Below, in pieces: positions 52,001-63,394 of a stretch of DNA of 64,000 nt; position 1 is the first letter of the stretch; each line of letters starts with the position of its first letter. This DNA is from Trichoplusia ni (Eukaryota; Arthropoda; Insecta; Lepidoptera; Noctuidae): assembly GCF_003590095.1 (NCBI RefSeq), contig NC_039494.1, positions 8,184,001 to 8,248,000 of the forward strand, read 5' to 3'. A program made the position numbers and the translations under genes. Under the pieces are notes generated by a model. The model saw only the letters and a program-made list of their open reading frames with translations, was not told the DNA's origin and did no database searches.

Positions 52001-55000
52001 ATATTATTAACCTGTTTGAAGTTCAAACATACATTAGGTTAATAGTATTGCACGGATAGCCATTCGGTAGGTCACCACGCCAAACCCAGTGACAAGCATT
52101 AGTGTAATCCACGAATGTTTGTTCTGAGTCTGGATGTCTTTGTGAATCTGACTTGAATGTTTGTGAAACACCCGCGACACAAGGATTTAATTCCTAAAGC
52201 GGGAGTCATTTAAAGAAAGTGTTATTGTATTAAATTAATTTTGATAGTTCATAGTCCTACTTGTTCCTTTTAGTTATATCCTTTATCACTCAGCGTATGC
52301 CAGTCTTATTTTTAACCTTCCCATGCATACAAAATTATTTCGTCAATCAAAGCATGTTAAATGGAGTTAAATTGTGGGTCCCAGCTGTTATTTAGACATC
52401 TTTGGCTGTCGTTACAGGTAGTCAGAAGCTGGAAAGTCTGACAAACCAGTCTTACGAAGAGGTATCATGTTGCTCAGGTAACTGGGTTGAGGAGGTCAGA
52501 TAGGCAGTCGCTCCTTGTAAAACACTGGTACTTAGCTGAAAACGGTTAGACTGGTAGCCGACCCCAACATAGTTGGGAAAAGGCTAGGCCAATGATGAAG
52601 CACATTCCATTACGCTTTTTAAAAAACAGGACTTAAAATTTTGTTCATATTGTAGTCCCAAGTTCTGAGGTAACAAATCTGAATAAATACAGACAAATTG
52701 AGAACCACCTCCTTTTTTAAGTTTCTCGAAAAGTTTACATAACCATTTCTGTTGTTACATAAAATCTCACATCTTGAAAAGTCTCTCTCCAAGATGGCTG
52801 CAGAAATAAAATACCCATTTTACCAGACCAATTTATGTCTAAAGTAAGAAATTCTTGCCTTATGACAATATATCTTTATAATATTATACCAAGCGTCTAA
52901 AACCTCAAGACATTCACTTACTAAACTTCGGCACCACAAGACGTTGTCAAATTAAGTTACAGCCAATATGGCTGCCGTTGCTAGGCAACCAACGTCTTAG
53001 AATCGTTCACAGACAATTTACGAACTTAACGTGCAAGCATTAAGGTTGAAAATCACTTGCTAATGTGAATAAAGGGAGGGGTATTTTGACTTTACGCGAA
53101 AATGGTTCTAATTGTGTGCTGTTAAGGGTTGTTATTGCATGTAAGGGTTAATTTAATAAATTTTCTTTTGAGTTCAATGTCTTGGTAGTTTAATGGTATT
53201 TGTTAGACTGTATTGATGAAAATTTTCTTATATAAGGGTGAAAATTGTAGGGTAGAGGCAAGTAATCAATAAAATATTATGTATTTAAAGTTATTAAAAA
53301 AAGTCCTGTCACTCCAGGAAATGAATACAGAAACGTTGAAAAAGCGAGATAGTACTATTGTTGATGTTTTTGCTGAAGAAACTTTAATGAATGATCGATC
53401 TGACTGTAGTCTAAAATACGTTTCAGAGATCCCCTATAAGGGAGTGAACAGGGTTAGGCAGCGTAGCAGAGCTGTTCGCTAATCTTCACTAGTTGGAAGT
53501 TGGAATTTATGACCACTGCTTAACCTCAATATTCATATTTAGTATTTGCTGTAATGGCGGAATTACAAATCCATCATCCGTTTAAAATGACAACTGTCTA
53601 ACTATCAACTGTTTTGAGATGCAACCTGGTGACGGACAGACAGACAAACGAACGGACACCCCGGACGTTTTAACCCTCAAATAATGACAAAACTATAATG
53701 ACCAAGAAAGCGATGATGCTCCGAACAACAGACAGTGACATTTGTTAGACGTATCCAGCATTATAGACTACATTAAATAAAATTAGATATACGAATTAAG
53801 CATATTAATAAATTATAAAACTGTTACTTTTCCTACAGGTACAGCGGCAGTTGACTTCACTACAAAACATCCAGCATCGCAATCGGATTGTCGAAAGGTA
53901 AAAAATAATGTCCGAAAATACTTAGTTGTGTTTCGAACGGCACGTTAAATTGTGGGTCCCGGCATGTAGTCAGAAGCAAGAAAGTCTGACAACCAGTCTA
54001 ACTATGGGGTATCCTGTTGCCCAGATAACTGAGTTGAGGAGGTCAGATGGGCTGTCGCCCCTTCTAAAACACTGGTACTAAGCTGAATCTGGTTAAACTG
54101 GAAGCCGACGATATAGTTTGGAAAAGGCTAGGATGATGACTCGTCCGAAACGGCTAGACTGGTTATGATGATAATTTTGTGCCTATTTAGTAGATGTGAC
54201 AATTTGCTACTATCTTTTTTCATACCTCTAAGGAAGGATAGAGGTTTTTCTGGAAATAATTGGTAAAAGAACGTTTACTGTGTCAGCTAGTTCTATCTAT
54301 CATTGAATCAGTTAACTTCTATCTGAGGAATAAATATGGCCGTTTGACATATCTTCTATACAAAAGCTGTCATAACGTTAAACATATTCGTCAGATAAAA
54401 GCTATCTGGCGAATGAAAAATCGGCCCTTTATATTATATATAAATAACTAGCTGGTGCCCGCGACTTCGTCCCCGTGGGTAGATGATATAAGTTATGATT
54501 TATACCTGCCCTGTTTTTATCTACATTTTCCATTGTATCTTTGCTCCTATTAGTCGCAGCGTGATGGTTTATATCCTAAAGCCTTCCTCGATGAATTGTC
54601 TATTCAACAAAAAAAGAATTTTTCAATTTGGACCAGTAGTTCCTGAGATTAGCGCGTTCAAACAAACAAACAAACTCTTCAGCTTTATATATTAGTATAG
54701 ATAATAACATTTTCAAATATACGTGTAAAAATATTATTATTTTTAAAAGCCCATGTTATCCCACGGCTGGGCAAAGCTCTCCTTCCTTAAAGTCCTTTAG
54801 TAGGTGTAGCTCATCGCGCAATCTTTGCCTAGGTATTTTAAGGCTTTGGAAAATCCAGTCTTATTTTTTTTTTTCAGGCTGACAACTCAAGAATGTCAAC
54901 AACTCAAACGTCAGATTCCGACACGGAACACAGTGACAGTGACATCGATATCGTAGGGGAATCGAACTACGCACAACACTACGCGTCGAACAATACGTAA
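45746..55000 (+). CDS. bsh: brain-specific homeobox transcription factor (bsh/BSX), complete, five exons
   Basis: Exons 45746-46055, 49480-49587, 50761-50919, 53839-53897 and 54878-55000 join with matching phases into 252 residues plus TAA. The homeodomain is at residues 126-185: RRKARTVF start, RYLSTPERVELA in the helix 1-2 region, and WFQNRRMKHKKQ in helix 3 with Gln50 and Asn51. The STPERVELA and KHKKQ residues are the BSX/bsh signature. N-terminal TSFLIEDILYR (22-32) matches the SFFIEDIL motif of BSX proteins. The C-terminus has an acidic stretch, SDSDTEHSDSDIDIVGE (224-240). In flies bsh specifies lamina and medulla neurons; vertebrate BSX acts in hypothalamus and pineal. It is a nuclear DNA-binding protein. 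The start ATG has context ACCATGG. Confidence 0.95.
46098..46280. mobile_element. family K element copy
   Basis: CCCACGTTTTTAAATGTCAG, ATTTTATCAAAATCGGTCCA and AATTGAGTTGCAAAAATCCA match the reverse of 7485-7698. In bsh intron 1. Confidence 0.6.
46370..46682 (-). mobile_element. MITE family F copy 4
   Basis: Starts AATAGGGATGATGACTGGG and ends GTCATCATCCCTATT; reversed copy inside bsh intron 1. TGACGTCA at 46545-46552. Confidence 0.9.
46849..47040 (+). mobile_element. short non-autonomous Helitron, intact
   Basis: TCCTACTAATATTATAAAGG at the left after A, and a hairpin AGCGG-GTGTAG-CCGCT before CAACAGCTAG at the right, with T next. Fits Helitron ends (5' TC, 3' hairpin then CTAG, inserted between A and T). 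Confidence 0.92.
47357..47602 (-). mobile_element. Helitron family E, first of a tandem pair
   Basis: CTAGCTGTTGCCCGCGACTT to CTTTATATATTAGTA; the next copy starts at once. Confidence 0.9.
47603..47840 (-). mobile_element. Helitron family E, second of a tandem pair
   Basis: Second CTAGCTGTTGCCCGCGACTT to TTAGTATAGA with T next. More diverged (TCGAACCAGTGGTTACCGAG) than the first, with an expanded CAAA run. Short TAGTATAGA duplications follow up to 47875. Confidence 0.9.
47909..48050. mobile_element. dispersed repeat (family J)
   Basis: GGGTTGAGCGGAAGGGAGTG, CCCACCCATG and CCCTTTCGGACAGACC; match to 10975-11215. Confidence 0.6.
48150..48525. mobile_element. 376-bp element with about 50-bp inverted ends
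   Basis: Left GTGATTTTTTAGTCGTCTTA then CAAAAGCAGCCCAGTTCATG; right CATGAACTGGGCTACTTTTG then TAAGACGACGAAAAAATCAC. The interior has a GC-rich stretch (GAGCGCGGTCCGAGCC). One-ended relative at 56087-56200. Confidence 0.85.
48526..49479. other. rest of bsh intron 1
   Basis: Half of the 20421-type MITE end at 49210-49265 (TTTCCATTCATTCATTGGCA). Helitron-like phrase at 49340-49437 (CGTCTAAATCCGTTCAGTGG). Otherwise nothing assigned. Confidence 0.45.
49480..49587 (+). CDS. bsh: bsh exon 2 (start of homeodomain)
   Basis: Acceptor TTGTTTCAG and donor GTAAAC. Encodes residues 104-139: VPYHALFTPSELSLSALKHC, then RRRKARTVFSDPQLT, homeodomain residues 1-14. VPxxALF recalls the vertebrate BSX sequence just before the homeodomain. 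Confidence 0.95.
49588..49760 (-). mobile_element. LINE 3' fragment
   Basis: CATCAT run, then CCTCCCACTGCTGGGCATAG and GTCCTGTGCCAGCCTCATCC. Begins just after the donor of bsh exon 2. Confidence 0.65.
49761..50760. other. bsh intron 2, remainder
   Basis: A Helitron-type 5' end fragment at 50088-50125 (TCTATACTAATATTATGG). No other structure supported. Confidence 0.45.
50761..50919 (+). CDS. bsh: bsh exon 3 (rest of homeodomain)
   Basis: Acceptor TTTGACCCAG and donor GTAAGG. Encodes residues 140-192: GLEKRFESQRYLSTPERVEL through WFQNRRMKHKKQ and a short Gln run. The intron falls within homeodomain residue 15, between the N-terminal arm/helix 1 start and the rest. Confidence 0.97.
50945..51128 (+). 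mobile_element. SINE family B
   Basis: GGACAAGCGTTTGTGTGATC, CACGAATGCTTGTCCTGAGT and GTGAATGT-type body; the tRNA part is degraded. Confidence 0.78.
51129..52044. other. bsh intron 3 DNA
   Basis: AT-rich, no supported element; the - strand open frame at 51772-52026 lacks protein features. Confidence 0.4.
52045..52225 (+). mobile_element. SINE family B
   Basis: TTGCACGGATAGCCATTCGG, GTCACCACGCCAAACCCAGT and AAGCGGGAGTCATTT; a block containing the B box is missing. Confidence 0.78.
52415..52600 (+). mobile_element. LINE 3' fragment (family I)
   Basis: AGTCAGAAGCTGGAAAGTCT, TGGGTTGAGGAGGTCAGATA and CCGACCCCAACATAGTTGGG. Confidence 0.72.
52601..53838. other. bsh intron 3 DNA, remainder
   Basis: Family H-like GACGGACAGACAGACAAACG at about 53632. 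The open frame at 53279-53482 has no recognisable protein features and I do not treat it as an exon. Confidence 0.4.
53839..53897 (+). CDS. bsh: bsh exon 4
   Basis: Acceptor TCCTACAG and donor GTAAAA. Encodes residues 193-212, TAAVDFTTKHPASQSDCRK. Short linker exon; supported by phase on both sides and good splice sites, not by a recognised motif. Confidence 0.8.
53950..54140 (+). mobile_element. LINE 3' fragment (family I)
   Basis: GTAGTCAGAAGCAAGAAAGT, TTGAGGAGGTCAGATGGGCT and CTGGAAGCCGACGATATAGT; close to 52415-52600. It starts about 50 bases after bsh exon 4. Confidence 0.72.
54448..54701 (-). mobile_element. Helitron family E, intact
   Basis: CTAGCTGGTGCCCGCGACTT to TATATATTAGTATAGA with T next. 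In bsh intron 4. Confidence 0.9.
54878..55000 (+). CDS. bsh: bsh terminal exon
   Basis: A T-rich tract and TTTCAG precede it. Encodes residues 213-252, with the acidic Ser/Asp motif ending DIDIVGE, then NYAQHYASNNT and TAA. The S-D-x-D-I-D-V/I-V-G type ending is shared with insect bsh proteins as I recall them. Confidence 0.88.
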   Translation, partial: ADNSRMSTTQTSDSDTEHSDSDIDIVGESNYAQHYASNNT

Positions 55001-56086
55001 GAACAACACCAGTTATAGTGATGTGCTGGAGAGTAAGCATGATAAGGGCATGATAAGCAACGTTAAAAGTCGCTCAATTTGGATAGAAAGAGTTTATACT
55101 AATTAGAAATTATTAGCATGATCTATGAGCCTGTCACCAAGTCTTAACTTCTTGAGAAAGAAAAACAATTTGCTACAAAAATTGGTAACTCATAAATTTT
55201 CTTTAGATTTTTTTGCAGATATGATAGAGCACTGTGGCACTTTTTTTAGCCGACTTTGTAAAAAAACGATGTATATTGGACTGTATTTTCAGTTCATAGA
55301 AGGTTTTTTTAATGTACCTTATCATTCTAATATAGTCAGCTTCTTTAGCCAAATTGACATTTCTACAAATTATTTCACGCATTTTTTTTTCTTTTTATAG
55401 CATTAACAAAAAATTAGATCAGACTGTTAAAATATCGTGTGACGTCACTTATCAGTGCACTTCTTACCGACAAGTGACGTTGTTGTTCATTTCATTTCAT
55501 TTTTTTATTTTGTTAACACAGGATCAGAAATATATACAATACATAGGATTGCCATGTTTCGCCAAACGGCATACAAAATATTCATGCAGATTATAATTTG
55601 ACATATTCTAAAATTATCCAATTATTAATGTCCATGTTGCTCCATTAAAAAAAATAGAAATAATTCCGATGGATATTTTTGGCCATCTTTAAATATTTGA
55701 GTGCATTTTCTACTTTTAAGAGTCGACATTTTTGGCAGACCATCTGAAAGAAGTCTAAATTGTTATATTTTTTGTCATATTTTTTCCCACGTTTTTATAC
55801 ATTAACTTATTTTGTTTGATTGTCATTTAAAACGTGAGTTTGGAGATTTTTTTTTTAATTTATTAATTATTTTTGTATATTTATTGATTAAACACATCAC
55901 TAGTCAAAATAGTAATTTAATTATGTGCAATAATAGTTTTACTTGTATAGAATAATTATAAGATAAACGTGTGTTTAGCGAGGTAATCAAAAAACAATTT
56001 ATAAATTATAAGAATAGATTAATAATAAAAATACTTAGTCATTAATTTTAAGTTAATATTTATTGTAAAAAATGTTAGTTTTTAGG
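55001..56086. other. 3' flank of bsh
   Basis: AT-rich, with one TGACGTCA at 55440-55447 and an AATAAA at 56024-56029 that could serve as a distant poly(A) signal. No gene seen. Confidence 0.4.
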
Positions 56087-56200
56087 AAATACACCGTGAT
56101 TTTTTAATCGTCTTACAAAAGCAGCCCAGTTCATGTATCCAATGACTAGAACACGTTCATGATAAAGGTTTTTATGAGATTGGAATAAATTTAAAATGCA
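56087..56200 (+). repeat. one-ended copy of the 48150 element
   Basis: GTGATTTTTTAATCGTCTTA, CAAAAGCAGCCCAGTTCATG and ACTAGAACACGTTCATGATA; the other end is not seen nearby. Confidence 0.75.
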
Positions 56201-56519
56201 AAAAATATTTCTTTTTATTTTGAGTATAAAATTTATGTAAATCTGAGGGTTAAATCTAATTAATCGTAATAAGAATCGTGTGTATTTAACAATAAGTTTG
56301 TATATATAGAAAAGCTCAAATATTAGGATTATTATAAGAAAACTAGGCTGTTTTTTAGATAATATTAACAGATAATACATTTTTAGAATTACTGCTAGAA
56401 TCCTAACTTTGAGACATAGTTTACTAACCTAGACATCATATTATGTTACCTAACTTAAAAATGACGCTGTCATAATGACATTTGGCAAAAAGAAAAAATG
56501 GTTAAGTTAATAATTCGGA

Positions 56520-56795
56520 CTCCCTACACTAAGGGTTCCATAAAATAGGCAAAATAAAAACAAATTTGCAAAAGAAATGGTCACCCATCGAATTTATGAC
56601 CGCACCAGTTGCTGGTTAATTTCAATTTTAGTCATTAATTTGTTGTTATAGTGACAATAGCAATTCATTATCTTTGAAAATTTCAACTGACTCGCTATTA
56701 CAGTTTCTAAGGTACTTCTTGGTAACAGACAAACAGACAGCGGTGACTCAATAATAGAGTTCTGTTTTCTCTTTGGGTAAGCAACCCTAAAAACG
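56520..56795. repeat. family H repeat, degraded
   Basis: AACAGACAAACAGACAGCGG and CTTTGGGTAAGCAACCCTAA resemble the right end of 43809-44892. Confidence 0.5.
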
Positions 56796-57116
56796 GCTTG
56801 CCTGTCAAATGGCGACTCCAAAATGGCCGCCAGTTTTGTTAAAAACTTCCAGAAATTAAATAAGGATACAGGCAAATAATATTACAATGTAGATAAAATA
56901 AAATAAACGAGAATGATTTTCTTGAAATAGTTGAAATACTGAAATTAAATATTGTTAAAACATAATGTTCATTTGTTAGTGACGAAGTAAGTTATAAATA
57001 AATATTATACAAAAAATTTGCAATGTTTTATTTTTTAAACCCAAAATCAAAAATCCATTTATTCTAGTTTTAAGCTACAAAGTAGCACTTTTTGAACGTC
57101 AAAGAAATATAATTAA

Positions 57117-57371
57117 CTAGCTGTTGCCCGCGACTTCGTCCCCGTGGGAGGAAGATATAAGTTATGATTTACACCTGTCCTGCTTTTTTTCCACATTTTC
57201 CATTGTATCTTCGCTCCTATTAGTCGCAGCGTGATGGTTTATATCCCAAAGCCTTCCTCGATGAATGGTCTATTCAACACAAAAATAATTTTTCAATTTG
57301 GACCAGTAGTTCCTGAGATTAGCGCGTTCAAACAAACAAACAAACTCTTCGGCTTTATATATTAGTATAGA
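57117..57371 (-). mobile_element. Helitron family E, intact
   Basis: CTAGCTGTTGCCCGCGACTT to TATATATTAGTATAGA with T next. Confidence 0.9.
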
Positions 57372-57526
57372 TTAGCGGTCGCTGAATATATGAAAATATC
57401 GCTGTCATAATCCTGTTTCTTTTTAATTGATTAAAAAAAGACCCTATACCACCCCCAACCCCTCAAAGATCATGTGTGCAAAGTTTCATGACGATCGGTT
57501 TAGTATTTTTCGCGAGTAAGGTAAAA

Positions 57527-57612
57527 AACGACTCCCGCAGCAAGGAATTTATTTAATCCCTGTGTCGCGGGGGGTTTACAAACATGCAACTCACATGCAC
57601 AAAGACACCAGA
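57527..57612 (-). mobile_element. SINE family B 3' fragment
   Basis: AACGACTCCCGCAGCAAGGA, CTGTGTCGCGGGGGG and CACATGCACAAAGACACC. Confidence 0.78.
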
Positions 57613-57950
57613 AATATATGCATGAATGCTTACATTCACATTTATATATTAAAAATATATTATTTATTTGACACAAGTAAACATAATCATAAAATCTTAC
57701 AAGGAGACCTCCTTTTAAGTAAGTATTTACCTGTGCTAGGAGGCCTCGCTCTTCCTAATTACATCATAAACATTGTGTATCAAATTAATAGTAGATAAAA
57801 ATTAAACATTACAAATTAAAAAAAAAAACAAAATTAAACTTAAGTCTTACTTATAAAACATTAATAAACAAATTGAGATCAATATGTGCGTGTTGTGTGT
57901 GTGTGCGTGTGCGTGTTATATATATATATATATGTATATGTATATATTAA

Positions 57951-57980
57951 CTAGCTGTTGCCCGCGACTTCGTCTGCGTG
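57951..57980 (-). mobile_element. Helitron 3' end fragment
   Basis: CTAGCTGTTGCCCGCGACTT then CGTCTGCGTG, directly after a TG/TA microsatellite (57895-57945). No 5' end found. Confidence 0.7.
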
Positions 57981-60268
57981 TTAAACTGTTACATCATTTA
58001 ATAAGAAATTGATTTGTATTCTCAAGGAAACGTTACAAAATGAGACAGCGTTGAGGATAGTGGGGTATCACTAATATAATAGAAAACTAGACTATACTAA
58101 GGCTATAAAATAACACTTAATTAACTAAAACTAACTTAATATAGACTAAGCTTTTAGCCTGAAAGCGCCCTCCAAATTTGAAAGTTTCAGATACCTGCAT
58201 TTGGAGCAATTGGGTCTATTTTATGTTTTAAAATTAGTATGATATTATTATCGCAATGTCTATTTTTAATATTTGTTTTTATTGCAGCAACAGGAATACG
58301 TACATAATCTGTGAAAATTCAGCTGTCTATAACGGTTAATGAGATACGGCCTGGTGACAGACGGACTTACAGACAGCGATGCCTCGGTAATAATGTTTCG
58401 TTTCTCCCCTTCGGCTACGGAACCCTAATAACTTTTACTAAACACAATTCAACACAAATCAGCGTGCGAATCAAAACTGACAATTGTATAAAAATATCTA
58501 CAATCACATTTGAGGTCCAAATTACATAAATAATATTACAAAAACCAATCAAACGTACCCCAAACAAAATAAACTTGTTAATATTAGAAAAGGACAGCGC
58601 TATACAAGTGTATTGCTGTCCCACTCCCCCAAACGTGGCCTTTGTATAAGTTTGGAAGGGGCGAAAACAATGTGAAATTAGTCTCAAATTGTGTGTGTGA
58701 TTTGAATGGACTGAAATGGTATGGGATAACAGAATTAAATTGATTGGAAGGGCTAACAGGGCCTGAGACATTGAAACATGTTAACAGATCGTAGTTCTTT
58801 ATAAAAATGTATGAAATTGACATTAGCTGATCAATAATCGTATGGGAGAGTAATTTTTTAAACAGCAGAAATCAAAAATAATGAGGTTCTCAATTAGTCT
58901 GTATTTTGTATATTTATTTGGTTTTGTATGTATTTACTTTCTTAAGAAAGAAATTAAGCATTCATTCACTTCTTGCCGGGCTAACCGAGGTCTACGCGGG
59001 CAAAGTCAGTAAACGCAGTAAGTTAAAATTAACGAATCGACGTCCATTTTAGAAACCTTATAGATAGAATATTGTTACAATAATCTTACAAATATGCCAC
59101 ACATAGTGCCATAGTTTTCTGGAAAATCCAAGGAACTGGTCCACATAACTTATCATATTTATAATAGCCAAATTTTTCTTTCACACATTCTTGCAATAGT
59201 TTTTTATCTAGTTTGGGTTCTTCATGTCCGTTCTCCCATAGAGCGGAGGTGAATGATCCCTAGTAGATGCCCCATCACATTGTAGATTAAAGTTCTGAAG
59301 AAGGCCTCTACACGTTGGACCTGTGTCCCCGTGCACGCCTATAAAAAGGACCGGGTCTCTTCTCATGAAGTTAGCCCGTGAATGAAAAGAGATCTTACAA
59401 ATAAATAAATAGTCTATTCTTTTCTGGACTACAAAATATCATTGAAAGCTATTACTGAAAAGAAAAGCATTAATTTTACCAAGGGGTACATAAACTAAGA
59501 TTGTTCAAATACCCCATTTAATGGATGGTGGTATACGAGAGGTGATCAGAAACTGAGTAAACTCAAAATGGACGTTGTGATTTCATGATTTCTTTCCGCG
59601 TCTTGACGTCCAAGTAGCTATGTTTTGGACGTACAGACTAGTTCTTTGGGTTTGTATGATTATTATTTGTGTAACTTACATTATTTATGAGGTTTTATTT
59701 TATAACTAGATTGTCCGGCTCGAGATAACCGCAACTAGAGAGAACAGGTCTATAATGCATAAGTTTCTCACTCTGAGATGTTACATAAAAGAACTGTCTT
59801 GATCCATTACCAACAATAGATCAATAAGAATTCAGACGATTAATAATAACAGCTGCCACCCTCGAGGTTTTCCACTTGACTGATATAAATAACACAGCAA
59901 AATATTTTTTGACAACATGCATACAAACGGTTTCCAACAAAAACTACTGAGCCAAAATTGATGAAATGTTTATTCTGAGGTAAAAAACATACAAAAAAAC
60001 CTGTCGTATTATGAACCTCCTTGTTTTGAAGTCATTTGAGAGTAGCGGCTATTCGCAACATTTTCCGCTTTGGCGCTATTATTAACACAGCTAAAATACG
60101 GTATGCTGTAATGGTCCTATAAAATATAACCTTCTCCACAATATAATCAAATCACAATGATATTGAGCCGTCTGTTCCTAAATTAAAAGAGTTGTCGCTG
60201 CTTTCACCCTTCACGCATTATACAGAGAGGCAGCAGAAAAACAAGTGCAATTTGTCATTGAAATATAA
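57981..60268. other. intergenic DNA
   Basis: Family H fragment at 58305-58432 (GAGATACGGCCTGGTGACAG, CGGCTACGGAACCCTAATAA). The rest, including 59230-59400, matches nothing else in the window and shows no coding features. Confidence 0.45.
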
Positions 60269-60542
60269 TCTATACTAATATATAAAGCTGAAGAGTTTGT
60301 TTGTTTGAACGCGATAATCTCAGGAACTACTGGTTCAAATTGAAAAAATATTTTTGGATTCAATAGACCATTCATCGAGAAAGGTTTTAGGCTATAAAAC
60401 ATCACGCTGCAAATAATATTAGCGAAGATACAATGGAAAAGGTGGCAAAAACGGGAAAAATATTCAACTTCGAGGGCTTCCGTTCAAAAATTCCTAACTT
60501 ATATCTTCTAACCTCGCGGACGAAGTCGCGGGCAACAGCTAG
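60269..60542 (+). mobile_element. Helitron family E, intact, forward orientation
   Basis: TCTATACTAATATATAAAGC after A at the left; CGCGGACGAAGTCGCGGGCA then ACAGCTAG at the right with T next. Shows both Helitron ends clearly: CGC(G)GAC-GAA-GTCGCG can fold as the 3' hairpin. Confidence 0.94.
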
Positions 60543-60545
60543 TAA

Positions 60546-60782
60546 TAATATAATATTCCACAACTTTCACACAACGCCATCTAGTCCCAAACTAAGCAGA
60601 GCTTGTATTATGAGTACTAGACAACTGATACACATTTCTAAATACATACATAATATAGATAAATTACACCCAGACACAGAACAAATGATCGTGCTCATCA
60701 CATAAACATTTGTACTGGGTGGGAATCGAACCCACGACCTCCGGTATAGCAGTCAGGGTCACTAACCACTAGACCAACAGGA
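60546..60782 (-). mobile_element. SINE family C, full length
   Basis: CAACGCCATCTAGTCCCAAA at the left, GGTGGGAATCGAACCCACGA and CACTAGACCAACAGG at the right. Abuts the Helitron 3' end. Confidence 0.9.
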
Positions 60783-60904
60783 CTGTCATGTAAGATGTAT
60801 TGATTTGTAAGTTGTATGCCCGTTTTTCAACAACTTTGGAGAGGCCTATGTAAAGCAGTGGATCTCGATAAGGTATATTTATTGAATAATACTTGCTTTT
60901 AAGT

Positions 60905-60995
60905 TCTCGACGCAAGAAAACACAACAAGACAACACGCACAAAGAGACAGACAGACAAACACACACCCATGTGTGTCCGTCTGTCTATCTCTTTG
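60905..60995. repeat. imperfect long hairpin
   Basis: AAAGAGACAGACAGACAAAC then ACACACC, and GTGTGTCCGTCTGTCTATCT then CTTTG; stem of about 25 bases with mismatches around CCCAT. Confidence 0.6.
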
Positions 60996-61045
60996 CCCGT
61001 TCCACTGCCTATGGCATCATAGCTATTGAACCAGACCCATTGGTC

Positions 61046-61145
61046 TGGTGTCTTGTGCATGTGACTTGAATGTTTGTGAAACTTCCCGCGACTTAAGAAT
61101 GACATAAGGATTAAACTCCTTAAACGCGGGAGTCGCTATTATAAA
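61046..61145 (+). mobile_element. SINE family B 3' part
   Basis: GGTGTCTTGTGCATGTGACT, GAATGTTTGTGAAACTTCCC and ACGCGGGAGTCGC. Confidence 0.75.
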
Positions 61146-62478
61146 ATAAAAAAAGAACTAAGAAGAATAGTCTAACAAATTATAACATAAAAACACATGT
61201 TGGGAACATATTTACAAAATAACATTTATGATATATTTCTATAACATTTTAAACCTTCTACAATTAATATTTTATATGACAACAATGAACGAAAACATGA
61301 AACGCTATCTCATCCATTTTTCCTTGCCGACTCACCACCACACACTAAATTCAACCTTAACACATGCACATAAAGTCCACTTTACCCTAACACGCTAAGT
61401 TTACCGAGTATCCTATAATTTGCAGTTATTAGGAGCCGGAATGCGGCGCTTTGATCCAGTTAGAACCAGATTGAACCGGATTGGACCGGTTTTAGGGAAG
61501 GTGGCGTTGTCAAAGGTAAAAGGGAGTTATTACATCATCTGTTTTATGAAAGATAAAGATTTAATAAAGATAAAGGGCTATGAAAGGTGAAATTAAGTTA
61601 GTTTGGGGCTGTTGTTGATCAAAGGGATTTTTTATTTTGCTATGGTTGTTGGGTGAGAGTGTTTTATTTATTTATTAGGATAAAAATTAGATTGACGTAG
61701 ATCACTTACACTGACTGGAACAATAAGAAAAACATATAGGTAGGTAAGAATAATCCACTGCTGCGATTGCTTCTATCTCTTGTTCCTTCTCCTACCGTCT
61801 TGAATATTTCTTCTGACCATCTTATCCTGTCCCAGCCTGGCAATTACTTAATGAGCCGTTACATACCGGGCTTTATTCAGTAATAATATTCGCTGAAAAT
61901 ATAAATTCATTCTTAATTAATAAAAACATGAGAAATCGTTAAATAACTTTAAGTTTTTTTACTTTTTTTTACTTGGGCGATGACATAATATGCTCAAGTA
62001 CCTAAAGGTCAGTTTTAGATTTTAGTGATTTCCAAAAATTAGGTACGACAGCTTCTTTTTTATTCAAAAATCATCATCAATGTACAAAAAAGGAGGCATT
62101 CTTTTTAAATATGATCTTGATTTCTTGTAAAACTTTTACAAACTCAAAATAACAAAAAAATGACCATAATCATTTTAAGTTCCAATTCCTCAAAAACCGA
62201 AACAAACTTACAAACTCTATCCCTCAAGGGTTATTTGACACACACTAAAATGTTAAAACTATTAACCATTTTGTCAGCCCTTAATTCGAAGGGAGGGTGT
62301 CATTATAAGTGATTTTATCAAAATGTTAAGCCCCACGGCGCTATTTAACCTTTGCAACTCACTTGAAAACGCACTATTAGTTTCGGAGCAGGTATTCTCA
62401 AAAGCAATTACGATCATAAACCCCTTTTTTGACAGTTGGCTAAATTAGTGAATGTTTAATTTCGTATTTATGTTATTA
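61146..62478. other. intergenic DNA, nothing recognised
   Basis: AT-rich; no repeat shared with the rest of the window and no coding features. Confidence 0.4.
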
Positions 62479-62696
62479 CTAGCTTTTCGCCCGCGGCTTC
62501 GACCGCGTCGAGGTCGGTTATATCGCGTTCAAGAGAACTTTTCAAAAGTCCGGGATAAAAACCTATGTTCTTTCTCAAGGTCACCTCTATCTCTGTACCA
62601 AATTTCATTAAAATCGGTTCAGTGGTTTAGACGTGAAAGCGTAACAGACAGACAGACAGACAGAGTTACTTTCGCATTTATAATATTATATTAGTA
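62479..62696 (-). mobile_element. non-autonomous Helitron
   Basis: CTAGCTTTTCGCCCGCGGCT to CGCATTTATAATATTATATT; same subfamily as 29316-29536. Confidence 0.88.
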
Positions 62697-62788
62697 AATG
62701 ACATTAATTTAAAATGTCTTCGTTTTGGGTAAAGGGTAAAAACGGAACCCTATTATTAGATGAGACTAATCTATACGGCCGTCTGACA

Positions 62789-63028
62789 CCATGGCCCCGA
62801 TTCTGCTATTTTACAATGGCCGATGAATGAATGGCAATTGAATTAAATTTGAAATTATTCTTATTCTCTTACGCATTTTGCCAATACAATAATTGTATCT
62901 TAATTATATTGACCTTGAGTTTAGCGTCCCACACTAAATTTCCAATTATTGTGTAGAAAAATGCTTAAGATAAAACGAAAATTGTCATTTTAAGTCAAAT
63001 TTCATTCATTCATCGGCCATTTTAAATA
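62789..63028. mobile_element. MITE, copy of 20421-20668
   Basis: GATTCTGCTATTTTACAATG, CCGATGAATGAATGGCAATT at the left; TTCATTCATTCATCGGCCAT then TTTAAATA at the right. Confidence 0.78.
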
Positions 63029-63095
63029 CCTGACCTTCAAAAAGTGCTACTTAGTAGCCTAATTTGAATAAATAAATTTTGATTTGATTTGATTT
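63029..63095 (+). mobile_element. short interspersed repeat 3' end
   Basis: CCTGACCTTCAAAAAGTGCT and a (TTTGA)n-like end; copy of 42226-42305. Joined directly to the preceding MITE. Confidence 0.6.
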
Positions 63096-63394
63096 TGAGC
63101 AGAATTTGGGCAAAGGCTTCGTAAGGCTCAAAATCATGAATTGCCATTTTATTAACAAAATTGTTTTTCTTGCCGTTTTTTATTGTTATAGTAATAGTAA
63201 GACATAAAGAGAAGCGTTCCTAAGTCTTTTTAAGTTTTGTTTTAAAATTATTATTACAAAAAAACAAAGTCCCTTACCAAAATTAAAAAATACATATAAA
63301 ATAAATCCCCCATCTAGTCCCAAATCCTAAGTAATTTGTCGACATTTTACGTTCAAACGTACTTAATGTCAATTATCAAGTGATTACCGCTATT

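Noticed and set aside
53279..53482. Additional bsh exon
   Set aside because: No good acceptor at its start, no conserved residues, and the exon 3 to exon 4 phases already join without it.
58415..58823. Overlapping - strand frames of up to 118 residues
   Set aside because: AT-rich chance frames over a repeat fragment; no signal, domain or splice support.
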